Of a DNA stretch of 64,000 bases, positions 42,823 through 52,869 are shown one piece after another. Position 1 is the first letter of the stretch. The number at the start of each line of letters is the position of its first letter. This stretch comes from Microbispora sp. ZYX-F-249 (GTDB taxonomy: Bacteria > Actinomycetota > Actinomycetes > Streptosporangiales > Streptosporangiaceae). The notes under the pieces were generated by a model, which saw only the letters and a program-made list of their open reading frames with translations, was not told the origin of the DNA and ran no database searches. The DNA lies in NCBI RefSeq assembly GCF_039649665.1, contig NZ_JBDJAW010000006.1, forward strand, positions 186,001 through 250,000, given 5' to 3'. The position numbers and the translations under genes are program-made.

Positions 42823-43200
42823 GTGCTGGAAGACGTCCCCCGCGACCCGTTCGCGGATGACCCCAACGACCCCGCGGCGGAGCTTGGCACGCCCGACGAC
42901 GTGGAGCCGCTGACGCTCGCCGAGCGCGACGAGGCGCTGACCGATCTCGCCGACGTGGAGGTCTTCCGTTCCCTGCTCGAACCCCAGGGTGTGCTCGGGC
43001 TCGTTCTCGACTGCCCGGAATGCGGCGAGCAGCACTACTTCGACTGGGACCTGCTGCGCGGCAACCTGCGCCAGATGATCGACAACGGCCGGCCGCAGGT
43101 CCACGAGCCGGCCTACCAGCCCGATCCGGCCGACTACGTCAGCTGGGAGTACGCCCGGGGCTACGTGGACGGCGTGATCGACACCGAGGAGAGCCGCTGA
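42823..43200 (+). CDS. DUF5319 family protein
   Basis: A 125-residue acidic protein conserved across actinobacteria beside sigD (Rv3412 in M. tuberculosis). It starts VLEDVPRDPFADDPNDPA and carries a paired-Cys element DCPECGEQHYFDWDLLRGNL that could bind metal. Function unknown. GTG 42823 was chosen at the conserved start, with AAGGTGG eight bases upstream; GTG 42814 is an alternative. Its last 40 bp overlap the end of the convergent RsdA-like gene. Confidence 0.9.
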   Translation: MLEDVPRDPFADDPNDPAAELGTPDDVEPLTLAERDEALTDLADVEVFRSLLEPQGVLGLVLDCPECGEQHYFDWDLLRGNLRQMIDNGRPQVHEPAYQPDPADYVSWEYARGYVDGVIDTEESR

Positions 43201-43376
43201 CTGTCCACGTCGGCCACGAGCGCGCCCAGCAACCGGACGGCGGCGTCCGTGCCGCCGACCGGCTCGCGGCGGGCGAGCGCGTCGAGGACGGCGTCCGTCC
43301 GCATTACGTCGCCCTCCACGTCGGCATCGCCGTACGACCGCAGGTGGCGCGCCGTACGACGACGTTTCGTGGTCAC
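43161..43376 (-). CDS. short RsdA-like anti-sigma candidate (no membrane domain)
   Basis: A 71-residue basic-then-acidic protein. GTG 43376 overlaps the sigD stop by four bases (GTGA), so it is translationally coupled to the sigma factor. It sits exactly where Rv3413c (RsdA, anti-SigD) lies in M. tuberculosis. The segment [14 protein letters not shown], then [13 protein letters not shown], resembles the short sigma-binding N-terminal region of RsdA. RsdA is a membrane protein of about 300 residues, but this protein stops before any membrane segment. It may be a soluble mini anti-sigma factor or a truncated remnant. The sigma-binding reading is an inference. Confidence 0.65.
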   Translation of the reverse strand: MTTKRRRTARHLRSYGDADVEGDVMRTDAVLDALARREPVGGTDAAVRLLGALVADVDSQRLSSVSITPST

Positions 43377-44029
43377 GCAATCGACTCCAACTCGGCCAGT
43401 TGCCGGAGCCTCGCGAGCGCGCGATGCTGCGCGACCCGGACGGCACCCGGTGACATGCCGAGTACATTACCCGTCTCCTCGGCGGACAGGCCCGAGACCA
43501 CCCGCAGAATGAGGAGCTCGCGCTGGGTGTCCGGAAGCCGGGACAGCAGATCCCTGGCGTGCTGCGCCTCGATGTAGCGCACCACCGTCTCCTCCGGCCC
43601 GGGGCCCTCGTCCGGCCCGTCCGGCAGGTCCTGCGTCGGGACGGCCGAGCGGACCGAGCTCCTTAAGGCGTCGGCCACCTTGTGGGAGGCGATCCCGAAG
43701 ACGAACGACGCGAACGGACGGCCCATGTCGCGGTAGCGCGGCAGTGCCGACAGCACCGCGATGCACACCTCCTGGGCCACGTCGTCGGCGATGTGGTATT
43801 GACCGGACACCCTGCCCAGTCGAGCCCTGCAGTACCGGACCACCATCGGGCGCAAATGTCCCAGCAGTGATTCGATCGCGGTGCGATCTCCCTGTACGGC
43901 AAGGCTGGTCAGTTCCCTGAGGTCGGACTCATCCGATCTCGTCGCAAGCCTTACCCCAGTTGCGGCGTCGGCGACGCATCCCTCGGTCACGTTAGGCATG
44001 ATGCCCGTCGCGATCGTTGATGTCGTCAT
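43373..44029 (-). CDS. sigD: ECF-type sigma factor, SigD/ShbA orthologue
   Basis: A 218-residue sigma-70 family factor. Region 2 reads [42 protein letters not shown]. Region 4 reads [41 protein letters not shown]. It aligns with mycobacterial SigD (Rv3414c) and Streptomyces ShbA and has the same neighbours (DUF5319, RsdA-like gene, groEL1). Start ATG 44029 has no clear ribosome site; ATG 43999 is a possible alternative. The perfect repeat at 44098-44113 lies upstream and may be regulatory. Confidence 0.93.
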   Translation of the reverse strand: MTTSTIATGIMPNVTEGCVADAATGVRLATRSDESDLRELTSLAVQGDRTAIESLLGHLRPMVVRYCRARLGRVSGQYHIADDVAQEVCIAVLSALPRYRDMGRPFASFVFGIASHKVADALRSSVRSAVPTQDLPDGPDEGPGPEETVVRYIEAQHARDLLSRLPDTQRELLILRVVSGLSAEETGNVLGMSPGAVRVAQHRALARLRQLAELESIA

Positions 44030-44097
44030 GGTTAACGGCTACGGATTGGTCACATTGACGCGTCGATAACGGTCCGTAATCATTTGACCACTCGCCC

Positions 44098-44113
44098 GTT
44101 GGAACATTCCAAC
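44098..44113. promoter_or_regulatory. inverted repeat upstream of sigD
   Basis: GTTGGAA-CA-TTCCAAC, perfect 7-bp arms, 69 bp before the sigD start, in an AT-rich stretch that also has the palindrome CATATATATG. Candidate operator. Confidence 0.5.
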
Positions 44114-44254
44114 CGTAATGCCCAAAACAACATATATATGCCGGACGGCTTGACAGGGAAAAAGAAGTATGCCGGTCGTTGCCATTGCCCGCGGCCCGGC
44201 TTCGGCCGCAGCGGCCCGTCCCGCGCGCGCAACGGGCAGGAGGCGAAAAGCGGA

Positions 44255-44293
44255 GCGCCCCGCGGTCCGCCCTTACGGGCGGGCGCGGGGCGC
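44255..44293 (-). terminator. hairpin after groEL
   Basis: Long GC-rich stem (GCGCCCCGCG pairing with CGCGGGGCGC, continued by GCCC/GGGC with a small bulge) around a TTAC loop, 45 bp past the groEL stop. No T-tract. Confidence 0.65.
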
Positions 44294-44337
44294 GGAGTGC
44301 TACGGAGCCTACGGCCGGGAGGGCCGCCCGGCCTCGA

Positions 44338-45963
<1,626 letters not shown>

Positions 45964-46029
45964 TCAGGTCTCCTTGTGAGCGCGCGGAGCCCCGGGCGCG
46001 TGTCCCGGGGCTCCACTGGCCGACGCGGC

Positions 46030-46341
46030 CTACTTCTCGATGATGGCGAGCACGTCGCGGGCCGAGAGCACCAGGTACTCCTCGCCGCCGTACTTGACCT
46101 CGGTGCCGCCGTACTTGCTGTAGAGGACGACGTCGCCCTCCTTGACGTCGAGCGGGATGCGCTTCTCGCCGTCCTCGTCCCAGTTGCCCGGACCCACAGC
46201 GAGGACGCGGCCCTCCTGCGGCTTCTCCTTGGCGGTGTCCGGGATGACCAGGCCGGAGGCGGTGGTCTGCTCGGCCTCAAGCGGCTGGACCACGATGCGG
46301 TCGCCAAGCGGCTTAACGGGAACCTTGGTGGCGGTCGTCAC
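46030..46341 (-). CDS. groS: co-chaperonin GroES (Hsp10)
   Basis: A 103-residue cap protein for GroEL. Conserved [18 protein letters not shown] start, the mobile loop [16 protein letters not shown], and [17 protein letters not shown] near the end. First gene of the heat-shock operon, with promoter at 46464-46492 and CIRCE at 46431-46457. Confidence 0.98.
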   Translation of the reverse strand: MTTATKVPVKPLGDRIVVQPLEAEQTTASGLVIPDTAKEKPQEGRVLAVGPGNWDEDGEKRIPLDVKEGDVVLYSKYGGTEVKYGGEEYLVLSARDVLAIIEK

Positions 46342-46430
46342 GATCGGACCTCCCCTTCAGATTGCGATGAATGAGCTGAAGAGGCGACCAGCGGCCTGCC
46401 GTCGCGGGTGTCAGACCTGTCTCGTCGCTG

Positions 46431-46457
46431 TTGGCACTCTCAATGGCAGAGTGCCAA
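46431..46457. promoter_or_regulatory. CIRCE operator (HrcA)
   Basis: TTGGCACTC-N9-GAGTGCCAA, a perfect inverted repeat with the standard 9-nt spacer, overlapping the expected transcription start of groES. HrcA would repress groES-groEL1 here. Confidence 0.95.
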
Positions 46458-46463
46458 CACGAA

Positions 46464-46492
46464 ACAGTATGCAAGTGGCGCGTGACAGTCAA
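46464..46492 (-). promoter_or_regulatory. housekeeping-type promoter of groES-groEL1
   Basis: On the minus strand, -35 TTGACT (46487-46492) and -10 TACTGT (46464-46469) with a 17-nt spacer. Position relative to CIRCE fits a repressible vegetative promoter. Confidence 0.85.
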
Positions 46493-46511
46493 CACGAACC
46501 GGCATCGCAGG

Positions 46512-47354
46512 TCAGACGCGGGAGGCGTACGAGCCGGAGCGGACGTCGTCGACGATGCCGGGGCGGCTCGGCTGCCAGTCGAGGACCTTCCTGGCGAGGT
46601 CGCCGCTCACCACCTGGCTCAGGGCCAGGCCCTCGGCGAACGGACGGCCGAGCACCTCGCCCGCCTCGCCGATCGGCCACGCCACCGCCTTGCCCGAGCG
46701 GCCCGCCGCCGCGGCCACGTCCGCGACGCTCACCGCCTCCTCGGCGACGGCGTTGAAGAGGCTCCCCGGCGCCGCCTTCTCGATCGCGAGCACGAGCAGG
46801 TCCGCCAGGTCGTCGACGTGCACGGTCGCCCAGGTCGGCACCGGGCCGCCCGCGTGGACGTACCGGCCGTCCTCACCCTCGGGGGAGGCGAGCAGCGTGG
46901 GGATGCCGGCGCCCCGGCCGTACACGATGCCGGGCCTGACGACGACACCGCCCGCGTCGAGCACGAGCTTCTCCACCCGCGGCCGGTAGACGGAGGCGGT
47001 GATGGGGTTCGGCGGCGCGTCCTCGCCCGCCGCCTCCGTGGTGGCGCCGAGCACCCAGACGCCGCTGGTGTAGACGAGCCGCGCGCCGCCGCCCGCCAGC
47101 GCCTCGATCGCCGCGACGTCCACCGCCTCGTCCCCGACGGGGTTGGCGGCGTGCACGACGACGTCGATGTCCGGCGTCACCGCCGCGCGGAGCGTCTCGG
47201 GCTCCCGGATGTCGCCGTGGCGCACCTCGCCGGGCACGGCGGTGTCGCGCGCCTTCGGACGGACGAGCGCGACGACCTCGTGGCCGTGTTCGGCGAGGCG
47301 CTCCGCCAGCACCGAGCCGATGTACCCCGTGGCACCGAGCAGCAGGACCTTCAT
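46512..47354 (-). CDS. NAD(P)-dependent epimerase/dehydratase family protein
   Basis: A 280-residue extended SDR: MKVLLLGATGYIGSVLAERL cofactor start, DIREPETL and VVHAANPVGDEAV. The usual YxxxK pair is present as YRPRVEK in SVYRPRVEKLVL, where Lys is four residues after Tyr. Substrate unknown. ATG 47354 has GGTGGAAG upstream; ATG 47372 is in frame but poorly placed. It is divergent from a MarR gene, with paired operator-like repeats between them, and is probably its target. Confidence 0.85.
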   Translation of the reverse strand: MKVLLLGATGYIGSVLAERLAEHGHEVVALVRPKARDTAVPGEVRHGDIREPETLRAAVTPDIDVVVHAANPVGDEAVDVAAIEALAGGGARLVYTSGVWVLGATTEAAGEDAPPNPITASVYRPRVEKLVLDAGGVVVRPGIVYGRGAGIPTLLASPEGEDGRYVHAGGPVPTWATVHVDDLADLLVLAIEKAAPGSLFNAVAEEAVSVADVAAAAGRSGKAVAWPIGEAGEVLGRPFAEGLALSQVVSGDLARKVLDWQPSRPGIVDDVRSGSYASRV

Positions 47355-47364
47355 TTCTTCCACC

Positions 47365-47440
47365 TCGAACACTTCGATGTTTTACTGTTCGACGCAGACG
47401 GTAGCGCATACCCCAGCGACATTTCAACGTCGAAGTTTCG
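47365..47440. promoter_or_regulatory. two related inverted sites in the epimerase/MarR divergent promoter
   Basis: Site 1 (47365-47392) has TCGAACA and TGTTCGA arms around ACTTCGATGTT. Site 2 (about 47418-47440) carries the complementary ACTTCGACGTT on the other strand. The two share CGAAnACTTCGAyGTT and face opposite ways, one near each promoter. Confidence 0.6.
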
Positions 47441-47492
47441 GTTACGATGGCCGGTGGAGGAGGAGCGGCGGAGGACCCAGGCCGCGCGCGCT

Positions 47493-48074
47493 ATGAACGA
47501 CACCCTCGCGAACGACAGCACCCGCACCGGCACCGACGACACCTGCACCGACACCACCTGCACCGGCGCCACCGGCAACGACGCCGTCGACCAGATCCTC
47601 AGCCAGTGGGCCCAAGTGCGCCCTGACGTGGACTGCTCGGCGATGGGGGTGGCCGGGCGGATCTCCCGCGCGTCCCGGCTGCTCGAGAAGGGCATCAAGG
47701 AGTACTTCTCCGAACACGACCTGGAGCCGTGGGAGTTCGACGTGCTCGCGACTCTCTTCCGGTCCAATGCCGATCACCGCCTCTGCATGAGCGACCTCGC
47801 CACCGCCGCGATGGTCAGCTCGGCGGCGCTCACCAACCGGGTGGACCGCCTCGTCGCCAAGGGACTGGTGCACAGGAAGGTCTCACCGTCCAACCGCCGC
47901 ATGGTCCTGATCACCCTCACCGACGAGGGCCGGGCGGTGGTCGACGCCCTGCTCGCGGGTCACGTGGCCAACGAGGAGCGAATGCTGGCCGGCCTCACCG
48001 ACGAGGACCGGGCCCAGCTGTCCGGGCTGCTCTGCAAGCTGCTCGCCTCGCTCGGCGACGTCCGCTCCTGCTGA
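47493..48074 (+). CDS. MarR family transcriptional regulator
   Basis: A 193-residue winged-helix regulator: GRISRASRLLEKGIKEYF, PWEFDVLATLFR, DNA-binding LCMSDLATAAMVSSAALTNRV and wing VHRKVSPSNRRMVLITLT. The first 30 residues are a Thr/Asp/Cys-rich low-complexity stretch (DDTCTDTTCTGATG) that varies in such genes; its Cys could respond to oxidation (speculative). ATG 47493 was chosen, but GTG 47454 is also in frame and the ribosome site is unclear. Probably controls itself and the divergent epimerase. Confidence 0.88.
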   Translation: MNDTLANDSTRTGTDDTCTDTTCTGATGNDAVDQILSQWAQVRPDVDCSAMGVAGRISRASRLLEKGIKEYFSEHDLEPWEFDVLATLFRSNADHRLCMSDLATAAMVSSAALTNRVDRLVAKGLVHRKVSPSNRRMVLITLTDEGRAVVDALLAGHVANEERMLAGLTDEDRAQLSGLLCKLLASLGDVRSC

Positions 48075-48215
48075 CCGCCGGGCACGGCCTTCCCGTTCCG
48101 CCGGCTCCGGCCGGTCCCCGACGGCCGGCCCCCTGCCGTCGTCCGCTCCGGCGGTCGTCCACAGGGCGACGCCCGCGGCCGACGTACGCGCCGGGCAGGC
48201 GGTAGCGTCGCGGGC

Positions 48216-49424
48216 GTGGACCTGGACGCCTTCCGCATGCTGCTCACGCCCACCGGGCGCGGGGCCCTGGACGAGGCCGTGAGGATACTCGCCGACGGCG
48301 CCGACCCGGTGGCCGCCGCGAGCGCCCTGCGCCGCGGCCACCCGGCCGACCTGGCGGCGGCGGCGCTCACCCAGGCGTCGCTGCGGCGGCGGGCCGAGGC
48401 CAAGTTCGGCCCCGACGCCGCGGTCATGTACTTCACCCCGCACGGGCTGGAGCAGGCCACGCGCCCCGAGGTCGCCGCACACCGCGCCACCAGGATCCGG
48501 GCCGCCGGAATCCGGGTCGGCGGAGAGCCGGCGGGCGGCCCCGCCGTTCTCGACGTCTGCTGCGGGATCGGCGGCGATCTCCTCGCGCTGGCACGGGCGG
48601 GCTGCGCCGTGGACGCCGTGGACCTCGACCCGCTGACCGTGGAGGTCGCCCGCGCCAACGCGGCGGCGCTCGGCCTGTCCTCCCTGGCCGTCGTCCGCAC
48701 GGGCGACGCCGCGCTGGCCGACCCCGGCGGCTACGGCCTGCTGTTCGCCGATCCCGCCAGGCGTGGGGCGCGGGGACGGACCTTCGACCCGATGGCGTAC
48801 TCCCCCACCTGGCCGGTCGTGCTCGATTTGGTGGCCCGTGCCCCGGCGGCCTGCCTGAAGGTGGCTCCCGGCATCCCGTACGAGTTCATCCCGGAGGGCG
48901 CCGAGGCCGAGTGGGTGTCGTACCGCGGCGAGGTGAAGGAGGCGGCGATCTGGACCGGGATGGGAGCGGGCGGGCGGCGCGCCACCCTGCTGCCTGCCGG
49001 GGTCACGCTCACGGCGTCCGGCGCGGAGGCGGAGACCGGGCCGGTGAGCCGCTACCTTTACGAGCCCGACGGCGCCGCGGTGCGGGCCCACCTCGTCGCC
49101 GAGGTCGCCGCCCTCGTGTCCGGCCGCCTCGTCGATCCCCAGATCGCCTACATCACGAGCGATCGTCTCGTACGCACGGAGTGGGCGTCCTGTTATGAGG
49201 TGACCGACGTCATGCCGTTCTCGCTCAAACAGCTGAGGGCGGCGCTGCGCGAACGGCGCGTCGGCGCGGTCACGATCAAGAAGCGCGGTTCCGCCGTCGA
49301 CGTCGAACGGCTGCGCAAGGATTTGCGGCTTTCCGGCGACAATTCCCTCGTGATTGTCCTGACCCGCATCGGAGAGCGGCCCTTCGCCCTGCTTTGCCAG
49401 CCCATGACCAGCGCTGACGCGTGA
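48216..49424 (+). CDS. class I methyltransferase with THUMP-like domain
   Basis: A 402-residue protein: N-terminal helical part, SAM-binding VLDVCCGIGGDLLALARAG near residue 110, VDLDPLTVEVARANAA, a DPARR motif in FADPARRGARGR, and a C-terminal THUMP-like region (TNVMPF-type here DVMPFSLKQLRAAL, VGAVTIKKRGSAV). Likely an RNA or nucleic-acid methyltransferase, because this domain order is shared with such proteins; the target is unknown. Start GTG 48216. Confidence 0.88.
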   Translation: MDLDAFRMLLTPTGRGALDEAVRILADGADPVAAASALRRGHPADLAAAALTQASLRRRAEAKFGPDAAVMYFTPHGLEQATRPEVAAHRATRIRAAGIRVGGEPAGGPAVLDVCCGIGGDLLALARAGCAVDAVDLDPLTVEVARANAAALGLSSLAVVRTGDAALADPGGYGLLFADPARRGARGRTFDPMAYSPTWPVVLDLVARAPAACLKVAPGIPYEFIPEGAEAEWVSYRGEVKEAAIWTGMGAGGRRATLLPAGVTLTASGAEAETGPVSRYLYEPDGAAVRAHLVAEVAALVSGRLVDPQIAYITSDRLVRTEWASCYEVTDVMPFSLKQLRAALRERRVGAVTIKKRGSAVDVERLRKDLRLSGDNSLVIVLTRIGERPFALLCQPMTSADA

Positions 49425-49581
49425 AACCGGAGTAATTCACCGGCAATTGGTGCCTTTCTCATTCCGCCCCTGATGGCCGCGGGTCAGGGCCTAAAGTTGG
49501 CCGTCGGGCGTGCCGCCTGTTCGTTCATCCTGCGCGAGACCGGGCCGAACCGACGTTTCGGCGAGTGAAGGAGCATTCTCG

Positions 49582-50388
49582 GTGGAGCATTCCAGCCACA
49601 ACCTCCTCCAAGCGGGCAGCCAGACCGCCATCTCCGACCGGATGCGCGAACTGCTCGCCCGGGCGGCGCAGGACCACGTCTACGAGCAGCGGACGCAGGG
49701 CGCCGTGCTCGACGAGATCCGCCAGCGGCTGGAGGGCATGGAGTGGCTCCTCCGCGAGGTGCGCGAGCGCGAGCTGGGCGGCCTCGGCGCGACTCTCGAG
49801 GCGATCACCCAGCGGCTCGACGAGATGAACACCAGACCGCCCGCCTGGGCCGAGGGACTGGCCCAGCACGTGGAACTGCTGCGCGACCACGTGGACGAGG
49901 TGGGCGGGCGGACCCAGGGCCTCGCCGACCGCATGGCCGACTTCGCGCACCGGCTCGGCAAGTTCCAGGGGAGCATGGAGGCCGCCGCCGGGCGTTTCAC
50001 CCGGCTCGACAAGGCCCTCGCCGCGCTCACCGAGCGCACCGAGCGGCTGGAGTCCGTGGTCGTCGAACGGATCGACTCGGTCGGCGGCGGGGTCGAGGCG
50101 GTGCGGAGCGGCGTCCGCGACGTCGCCGCCGGCATGGACGAGATGAGCACCACCATCGCGGGCATGAACGCCGACCTCACGCTGACGGCGGGGGCCATGG
50201 CGCCGCTCGCCGAGGCGGTGCGCGGCAGGCCGGACCGTGAGCAGATCGCCGAGACCGTCTCGGACGCGGTCACCCGCGCCATGGAACCGGCCAGGGGCGA
50301 CGTGGCCCGGCGCCTCGCCGCGCTGGAGGAGACCATGCTGGCGCTCGCCGAGGTCCTCCTGCGTCCCGCCCGCGGCCATACCGACTGA
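49582..50388 (+). CDS. long coiled-coil protein of unknown function
   Basis: I do not recognise a family. The 268-residue protein is almost entirely amphipathic helix with heptad-like patterns (LDEIRQRLEGMEWLLREV, QRLDEMN, RLDKALAALTERTERLESVV). It lacks Cys and has no signal peptide or membrane span. It is probably a cytoplasmic scaffold or filament-like protein, similar in style to actinobacterial coiled-coil and apolipoprotein-like proteins. GTG 49582 is preceded by AAGGAG at good spacing. Neighbours give no hint of role. Confidence 0.75.
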   Translation: MEHSSHNLLQAGSQTAISDRMRELLARAAQDHVYEQRTQGAVLDEIRQRLEGMEWLLREVRERELGGLGATLEAITQRLDEMNTRPPAWAEGLAQHVELLRDHVDEVGGRTQGLADRMADFAHRLGKFQGSMEAAAGRFTRLDKALAALTERTERLESVVVERIDSVGGGVEAVRSGVRDVAAGMDEMSTTIAGMNADLTLTAGAMAPLAEAVRGRPDREQIAETVSDAVTRAMEPARGDVARRLAALEETMLALAEVLLRPARGHTD

Positions 50389-50531
50389 GCACCGCTCCGC
50401 CCTGTCGCCTCGGGGCGTTGAGCAGACTCCCGGAGGCACTGATCCGACCACCCCGGCCGCGCGTACCCGGCCGGGCCGTTCGCTCGGGCGATGGACGGAC
50501 GCCGCGGGCCGCGGGAGCCGTCCGTGCGCGT

Positions 50532-51578
50532 TCAGACGTTGACGACGGTGATCGGGAGCGACGAGTCGGCCGGGATCTCCAGGGTGGAGGGCGTGACGCC
50601 CGCCGACACCAGGTCGGCGCCGAGCGTCGCCACCATCGCGCCGTTGTCGGTGCACAGCCCGGGCCGCGGCACCCGCAGGCGCACCCCGGCCGCGTCGCAG
50701 CGCTCCTGGGCCAGGGCCCGCAGCCGGGAGTTGGCGGCCACGCCGCCCCCGATCAGCAGGTCCTTCACGTCGTAGCGGGCGCACGCCTGCAGGGCCTTGC
50801 GGGTGAGCACGTCCACGACCGCCTCCTGGAACGACGCGGCGACGTCGGCCACCGGCACCGGCTCACCCGCCGCCTCGCGGGCCTCCACCCACCGTGCCAC
50901 GGCCGTCTTCAGGCCGGAGAAGGAGAAGTCCAGGGTTCCGTCGTCGTACTTGCCACGCGGGAACGCCACCGCCGTGCCCGCCCCCTCGCGGGCGGCCCTG
51001 TCGATGTGCGGCCCGCCCGGGAACGGCAGGCCGAGCACCCGGGCCACCTTGTCGAACGCCTCCCCGGCCGCGTCGTCCACGGTGGACCCGAGCGAGATCA
51101 CGTCCCGCGCCACGTCGGGCACCAGGAGCAGCGAGGAGTGCCCGCCCGAGACCAGCAGCGCGATCGAGGGCTTGGGCAGCGGGCCGTGCTCCAGCTGGTC
51201 CACCGCGACGTGCGCGGCGAGGTGGTTGACCCCGTAGAGCGGAACGCCGAGCCCGAGCGCGTACGCCTTGGCGGCGGCCACGCCGACGAGCAGCGCCCCC
51301 GCGAGGCCCGGGCCCGCGGTGACCGCGACCGCGTCGATGTCGGAGAACCGCAGCCCCGCCGCGGCCAGCGCGCTCTCGACCGTGGGCGTCATCGCCTCCA
51401 GATGGGCCCGCGAGGCCACCTCCGGCACCACGCCGCCGAAGCGGGCGTGCTCGTCCATGCTGGAGGCGATGGTGTTGGCCAGCAGCGTGTGCCCCCGGAC
51501 GATGCCCACGCCCGTCTCGTCGCAGGACGTCTCGATCCCCAGCACGATCGGCTCGTCACGCTCGCTACGCTCGCTCAT
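50532..51578 (-). CDS. tsaD: tRNA t6A synthase subunit TsaD
   Basis: Transfers threonylcarbamoyl from TC-AMP to adenine 37 of ANN-decoding tRNAs. The 348 residues include the ASKHA start [15 protein letters not shown], metal ligands in [17 protein letters not shown] and [16 protein letters not shown] 51578 lies within the end of rimI (14-bp overlap). The first codons are a MSERSER repeat from a GC-rich direct repeat. Works with TsaB and TsaE, both in this cluster. Confidence 0.97.
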   Translation of the reverse strand: MSERSERDEPIVLGIETSCDETGVGIVRGHTLLANTIASSMDEHARFGGVVPEVASRAHLEAMTPTVESALAAAGLRFSDIDAVAVTAGPGLAGALLVGVAAAKAYALGLGVPLYGVNHLAAHVAVDQLEHGPLPKPSIALLVSGGHSSLLLVPDVARDVISLGSTVDDAAGEAFDKVARVLGLPFPGGPHIDRAAREGAGTAVAFPRGKYDDGTLDFSFSGLKTAVARWVEAREAAGEPVPVADVAASFQEAVVDVLTRKALQACARYDVKDLLIGGGVAANSRLRALAQERCDAAGVRLRVPRPGLCTDNGAMVATLGADLVSAGVTPSTLEIPADSSLPITVVNV

Positions 51579-52062
51579 GTCCGCCCCCCATCTCTCCGTG
51601 TTGTGGCCCGAGGTCCTTCACCATCGTGATGGCGTCGGTCCCGTCGTCGTAGTAGCGCCGTCGCAGGCCCAGCCGCCGGAAGCCGAACCGCTCGTACATC
51701 GCCTGAGCGGGCGGGTTGTCGGCGCGTACCTCCAGGAACACCGAGACCGCGCCGCGCCGTACGGCCTCGGCGAGCAGCGCGTCCATCAGCGCGGTCCCGA
51801 TGCCGGCGCGCCGGTGGCCGGCGAGGACGGCGATCGTCTGGACGTCGGCCTGGTCGCCCGCGGCCGCCAGCCCCGCGTAGCCCACGACGCGCTCGCCCAC
51901 CTCGGCGACGAGGTAGTGGCGGGTGCGCGGCTGGTCGGCCAGCTCGCCGCGCATCATGGCCTCGCTCCAGGCGTCCGCGGGAAACGTGGTCCGCTCGATC
52001 TCCATCACGGCGGGCAGGTCCTCGTGGGTCATCTGGCGCAGGACGACCTCGGTCTGTCTCAC
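51565..52062 (-). CDS. rimI: ribosomal-protein-S18-type N-acetyltransferase
   Basis: A 165-residue GNAT acetyltransferase. Acetyl-CoA motif A is [19 protein letters not shown], and the C-terminal [18 protein letters not shown] with DAITMVKDL is typical of RimI. Start GTG 52062. Located between tsaB and tsaD as in other actinobacteria. It may acetylate S18 or other N-termini. Confidence 0.92.
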   Translation of the reverse strand: MRQTEVVLRQMTHEDLPAVMEIERTTFPADAWSEAMMRGELADQPRTRHYLVAEVGERVVGYAGLAAAGDQADVQTIAVLAGHRRAGIGTALMDALLAEAVRRGAVSVFLEVRADNPPAQAMYERFGFRRLGLRRRYYDDGTDAITMVKDLGPQHGEMGGGHERA

Positions 52063-52081
52063 GGAGTGTCCTCTCGGCGGG

Positions 52082-52804
52082 TCACGCCGTCACCCGCTTC
52101 GGCGCCCCGGGCACCTGTGCGTCGGGACGTCGCAGGTAGATGGGCCGCGGCGGGCCGAGCACGGCCAGCTCCCGCGCCTTCTCGACCGAGTCCACGCGCC
52201 CCTCGGGCACCCGGGCGATCTCCGCCGCCTCCTCCTCGCTCAGCGTCGCGAGGTGCTCGGCCGCCAGGGCCGCGAGCGCCCCGGCCGAGGGATGCTCGGG
52301 ACCGCGGACCCGGCCGGGGCCGATGACGCCGGCGTACATCGCGCCGCCGGCGCCGATCACGGGCAGCTCGGCGGGCAGATCGTGCGGCAGGTCCACGCGC
52401 GGCCCGTCGAGCCGCGTGCGCGGGTCGCCGTACCGGGCCCAGAAGACCTCCTTGCGGCGTGCGTCGGTCGCGACGAGGAACGGCCCGCTCTCGCGCGCGG
52501 CATAGGCGAGGGCGTCGAGCGTGCACACCCCGAACGCCGGCACACCGGCGGTCATGGCCAGCGCGGTAGCGGTCATCAGTCCGACCCGCAGACCGGTGTA
52601 CGGCCCGGGGCCGGTACCCGCGACGATGGCGGTGACGTCCTTGAGCGTCACACCCGACTCACGCAGGACGTGCTCGACGGCGGGCGCCAGAAGCTCCCCG
52701 TGCCGCCGCGCGTCGATCGTCGTCGACTCTGCCACCACACGCTGGCCGTCGTGCAGCGCGGCGGTGACGGCGGGAGTGGCGGTGTCGAAGGCCAAGACAA
52801 GCAC
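52082..52804 (-). CDS. tsaB: tRNA t6A synthase subunit TsaB
   Basis: A 240-residue inactive ASKHA paralogue that pairs with TsaD. Start VLVLAFDTATPAVTAAL, the conserved GTGPGPYTGLRVGL loop, and PVFG-like VPAFGVCTLDALAYA. GTG 52804 is the first start before the conserved strand; no strong ribosome site. The next gene, rimI, begins 19 bp on. Confidence 0.94.
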   Translation of the reverse strand: MLVLAFDTATPAVTAALHDGQRVVAESTTIDARRHGELLAPAVEHVLRESGVTLKDVTAIVAGTGPGPYTGLRVGLMTATALAMTAGVPAFGVCTLDALAYAARESGPFLVATDARRKEVFWARYGDPRTRLDGPRVDLPHDLPAELPVIGAGGAMYAGVIGPGRVRGPEHPSAGALAALAAEHLATLSEEEAAEIARVPEGRVDSVEKARELAVLGPPRPIYLRRPDAQVPGAPKRVTA

Positions 52805-52869
52805 GGAGGTCAAGCGTAGTCGCTGTGCCGAGGCGGACGACCACGCCCGGGCGATCCCCGCCCCCGATG

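Larger units (their letters stand above)
44030..44337. other. intergenic region between sigD and groEL
   Basis: No gene seen. It holds the sigD promoter region with its inverted repeat on the left and the groEL terminator hairpin on the right. Confidence 0.6.

Noticed and set aside
42636-43400. whiB3 or bldM orthologue expected near sigD and groEL
   Set aside because: No four-Cys WhiB protein or BldM-type regulator is encoded in this interval or nearby; the synteny differs here.
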